From contig JACGWO010000007.1 of assembly GCA_034509735.1 (NCBI GenBank), positions 2,542,001 to 2,606,000 of the forward strand: 64,000 bases of DNA. Reading direction: 5' to 3'. This document shows, in pieces, positions 60,376-64,000 of the stretch (position 1 is the stretch's first letter; every line of letters begins with the position of its first letter). The stretch is from Sesamum alatum (Eukaryota > Streptophyta > Magnoliopsida > Lamiales > Pedaliaceae). A model generated the notes under the pieces. It ran no database searches and was not told the DNA's origin. It was given only the letters and a program-made list of their open reading frames with translations. The position numbers and the translations under genes were made by a program.

Positions 60376-61235
60376 AATTAATATTATTGTTGGGGAAATT
60401 AATATTTAAAGTGGTTGACTTTTGGACATTTGTTTTAGTCTCACATGTTTGTTGCCTTCTTAAAGAGTATCTATCATTTATGTGCCAGCATTTGACCTGT
60501 CCCTTTGTCTAATTTCTCAATTAATGTTACACATCCACCACACTGGTTTAAGTGCTTTTTACAATAACTTCTGCTTTTATTGCGGAAATAAATTGTAAGT
60601 CGAGCAATAATAAAAGTTTGGAGTGTTGAAAAATAAAAGTAAAAAGTAAAAAAAAAAAAAAAGTTGAAGTGTTTATATTGAAAATTTTACTAATAATCTG
60701 CAAAAATTAATAGGAATCTGCTGATAATTTTTGATTTAAATCAACTTAATTTAATCAATTCAAAAGTAGAAATTATAAAACAAAAATATTATACTCAGTT
60801 TATTTTTAGTAATAAGCTGATAATCACTTAAAATAAGTGTTTGCAAATACCCTCTTAGTGGATATATTATTTTAATTTTTTTATTTAAATATTACGAATT
60901 TAATTTTTATTAAAAATATATATATAGTTCATTGTATCTAATTTGATCCAGTAAAAATTGAACTTAATTTTTATGTGTTGGGAGGGCTACGGTGATCAGA
61001 TTGAATCGATGAAAGTAACGTTTTACAACATTTGAATTCTTATAAATGAAGATTTAAATAGATTTGACTCAACCTTTTTTTTATTTATTAGAAAATAGAA
61101 AAAAATCCAATGAATATTACAATCTAGAAACTTAGGATTAGATATTAAATTATAGAAAAGTCAGTGTACTAAGACATTGTTGCATGCCAGCTTTTATTAA
61201 TTGTTTTTGTGAGTATGAGAAGTAAACACTCCATC

Positions 61236-61278
<43 letters not shown>

Positions 61279-62499
61279 CACTGCAAAAATAATAATTTAA
61301 GTATGTGTAGAGTTGTGCAGGTGATGATGGACTTCAAACTAAGTATTGTTTAGTGTTGAGATTGTGTTGGTCAACACTTGATTATGTGGGATTAGTTAGC
61401 TAAATAAGACAAATACTTATTATTATTATGTTTTTGATTTTTTTTTAAACGATGTTCGAATAAAAGACTTTACGTAGAAAATTTTGAGCCCAAATCATTA
61501 GGTTGTCCCTGAAAACGAACAGTTCATGATGTTTTTAGATCTACGGTCAGCGTTTGCATTATTACCACGAATTTTTGTACATCTATATTGTATATTATTA
61601 GAGAGGGTCTTTTTGGTGTCCAAAATAATTTTGGTTTACTATTATTTATTTATTTTTTAAATTAATTATATTTTTTAACTTTTCAACTCATTATGATCTT
61701 TTATAACTATATTTTGACTGTTTCTTCCTCTCATGCATTTTTATCTTATATATACATATTATGTTAGTTTATCTTATATATTTTAAGTAATTTTTAATTC
61801 TACAAAAAATAAATAATATAATTCATAAAAATATTTTATTTTTAATATTTTTAAAAAATTATGCACATATATAGAATATGCCATACTTACTAATTATTAT
61901 GATCTCGTAAGGTAGGACTTACACTTCCCTGGCCTTTTCTAATTTTTTATTTTTTAAAATTAAAAATGAAGCGAACATATACTAGGTTTGACCAGATTTA
62001 CATCAATTATAATTAATGTATAGCTTAAGGAGAGTAACTGATCATACGAAAATCGTTTTCTACACACTAATTATACGATTAATATATAATTTTAAAAGAG
62101 TAATCAATCAAATGATAAGTGTTTCGACAATCCATTGGATCAACGGTGAATGAATTTCGGACAGTTCAAAACTCTGATATATTCATTTCCCCTTTCTGAA
62201 TTTGGTCACTTTCAAATGGATAATTAAACTTTAAACTCCAAAATTTGATCACTTTTTTGCTTTCGGACAACAAAAATCTGATTGATTGATACTACGATTG
62301 TGAGACAACAACCGATGGATCCATAGCTTTTAATTGAGTTGATTTGTCTGGAATTGACCTTTACTTCAAAATCACATTGATTATTCTAAATACATGGACA
62401 ATTAGCTACGCCTCTCTCCTTGCCAAAACTGATCATCTGAAGATTTATACTTAATTTGATTGTTCATGTGTCATGGGATCGAGTTCTACAAATATAGAG
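60376..62499. other. AT-rich intergenic DNA, no gene seen
   Basis: Contains an (ATA)n microsatellite at about 61243-61276. No gene or clear element recognised. Confidence 0.45.
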
Positions 62500-63560
62500 A
62501 ATAAAATGTAATTAATTATCCTCCTGTTATATATGAAAATAGTAATTTATTCCCTTGTAAAAAATAAATTCTCAATTTATCACCCCGTATTTTCTAGAAA
62601 ATGAGTAAAATACTTCCCTCACGCGAGGGGTGAGAACACGCGTCTATTTTTTTTTTTTTTTCAAAAAAATGAAATTTAATTGTATCTTTATTTTCGTTGG
62701 ATTTTATCTAACATAATCAACGGTCCAAATTCAATTTACATATATAATTTATATAACAAAATTAAAGATATATTTTTAAAAATGTATGTATATTATATAC
62801 GATAATATATATATATATATGTGTATATATATTTATGATATATATATATGTAATATATGTACCGGTTCCCCAGCCGCCTTCGCCCCCCTCCCCTTCCCAG
62901 TCGCCGTCGCCTCCCTCCCCTTGCCCAGGCACCAACCATTACCCCACCATCCCCTATCCAGACCCCGTCGCCCATCGCCCTCCTCCCTAGATCAGCCTCG
63001 CCTTTCCCCTTCCCTACCAGCACTGCCCTCCCCTCCCTCTCCTCACTCCCGTCACCCCCCTCCCTCTCCCCACCGCCCCTTCCCCTCCCCTCACCCCCCT
63101 CCCCCTGCCCCTCCCCAGAATTTTTTATTTTATTAATATTATATGTATACTATATATTTATTTATTATAAAATAATTTTTCTATATTTTATAAATTTATT
63201 TTTATTATTTGTATAATATTAAGCCGTTGATTTAATCAGAATGGTATAAGTCATGATTGTATACATCAACATAAACCATTGATCTAAATAAGAAAAAATC
63301 TTGACTATTGAATCGTTTATTAAATCTCAACCGTTGATATATATATATATATAATAAGATTTAATAATTCATATTTAAGGACATAAAAGTTATTTTATAG
63401 CTAAAATTGAAGTAAAATTGCACCTCCGGCGCGTGAAGGACACCTCATGGTATAAGGGGGTATTTTGCTTCTTTTTTAAAAATACAGGAAGATAAATTGA
63501 GAAGTTTTTTAACATAAGAGGATAAATTGCTATTTTCGCATCACACAAGGAGGCTGGATG
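62500..63560. mobile_element. Inverted-repeat element with GC-rich core (copy 3)
   Basis: Left arm TATGAAAATAGTAATTTA...TCTCAATTTATC is inverted to the right arm GATAAATTGAGAAG...GATAAATTGCTATTTTCGC. Between them AT-rich DNA flanks a GC block at about 62861-63118, made of CCCCTCCCC runs with GTCGCC / CATCGCC motifs on the + strand, i.e. the complement of the G-rich style in copy 2. No target duplication found. Confidence 0.55.
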
Positions 63561-64000
63561 CATGCCCCAAATATAAGTATATAGTCTATTTTTTTTTATA
63601 TAATGTCTTATTTTTTGTGTTTACTTTAAATATGTTTGCTGATTTCGAAATATCTATGTATTGAATATATTTGAGTTTGAATGTATTAGATGATATAGTA
63701 ACCAATCCACATGAAAATGCGACGAAAAAAAAAAAGCAAACTGTATAATGTAATAATTTCTTTTTCTTTTATGTTTTTCATTGTAATTATAATATATGTA
63801 CAGATGCCCATTTATTTGGTTAACTCACAACTTGTGATTTAAGGTTAATTGAAGTATGGATCGAATTGATATATTATTCAATTAGTTAATATATTGTAAT
63901 ATTGATATATTTATGTATAATTACTGTTTTTATAAAATAAAATAACGAATATTGTTAGAAAAAAATAATTAATTCCCAATTAAAAAATCAAACAAATTAT
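63561..64000. other. AT-rich intergenic DNA
   Basis: 63600-63690 resembles 44800-44960 (dispersed repeat). No gene seen. Confidence 0.4.

Noticed and set aside
62786..63216. Pro/Ser-rich frames in the GC block
   Set aside because: Produced by CCCCTCC-type repeats inside the inverted-repeat element.

Overview
The window is nuclear DNA of a flowering plant, a eudicot by its protein sequences and perhaps an asterid, though the species cannot be named from sequence alone. The grounds are AT-rich intergenic DNA packed with small transposons, GT-AG introns, (CT)n tracts near 5' ends, and genes from plant-specific families. There are no operons, no CRISPR array and no rRNA. The only tRNA-like sequences are SINE heads.

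I support four protein-coding genes, all on the + strand, plus one decayed gene on the - strand. They are: a CEP-type signalling peptide precursor (5156-5443); a three-exon long-chain-alcohol oxidase, FAO class (23043-29169, 757 aa); a three-exon DUF1218 four-helix membrane protein of the MODIFYING WALL LIGNIN type (34710-35760, 183 aa); a relic of an LSM14/SCD6/DCP5-like mRNP protein on the - strand (about 36600-38430); and an eleven-exon AP-4 adaptor epsilon subunit (46066-56476, 951 aa). From memory of Arabidopsis, the order FAO / DUF1218 / SCD6-like / AP4E matches two paralogous Arabidopsis segments (At4g19360-19380 and At1g31720-31730). The right half would then be an ancient conserved block.

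Layout: 1-5.0 kb is intergenic DNA with MITEs and microsatellites. 5.1-5.5 kb holds the CEP gene. 6-22.7 kb is a dense, nested transposon zone: Mutator-type MITEs with 9-bp target duplications, CACTA-type MITEs, Helitron-like units, SINEs and a short LTR fragment. 22.7-29.2 kb is the FAO gene, whose second intron (3.2 kb) carries three MITE-like insertions. 29.6-34.4 kb is transposons. 34.7-38.4 kb holds DUF1218 and the LSM14 relic. 38.6-45.7 kb is transposons: a GC-cored element, a 64-bp minisatellite, a copia-like LTR and a Ty3 integrase relic. 45.7-56.8 kb is AP4E, with few repeats in its introns. 57-64 kb is intergenic, with a MITE, a SINE and a second clear GC-cored element.

The proteins act in separate processes: secreted peptide signalling, fatty-alcohol oxidation at membranes, cell-wall/lignin modification, mRNA storage or decapping (decayed here) and trans-Golgi vesicle sorting. 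Their linkage looks like inherited gene order, not a pathway. The least expected structural signals are (i) a group of nine inverted-repeat elements with 9-bp target duplications, seven of them well supported, and (ii) short GC-rich, partly G-quadruplex-prone cores inside three inverted-repeat elements, one of them bounded by a perfect 9-bp duplication. The second pattern resembles Pack-MULE-like cargo.
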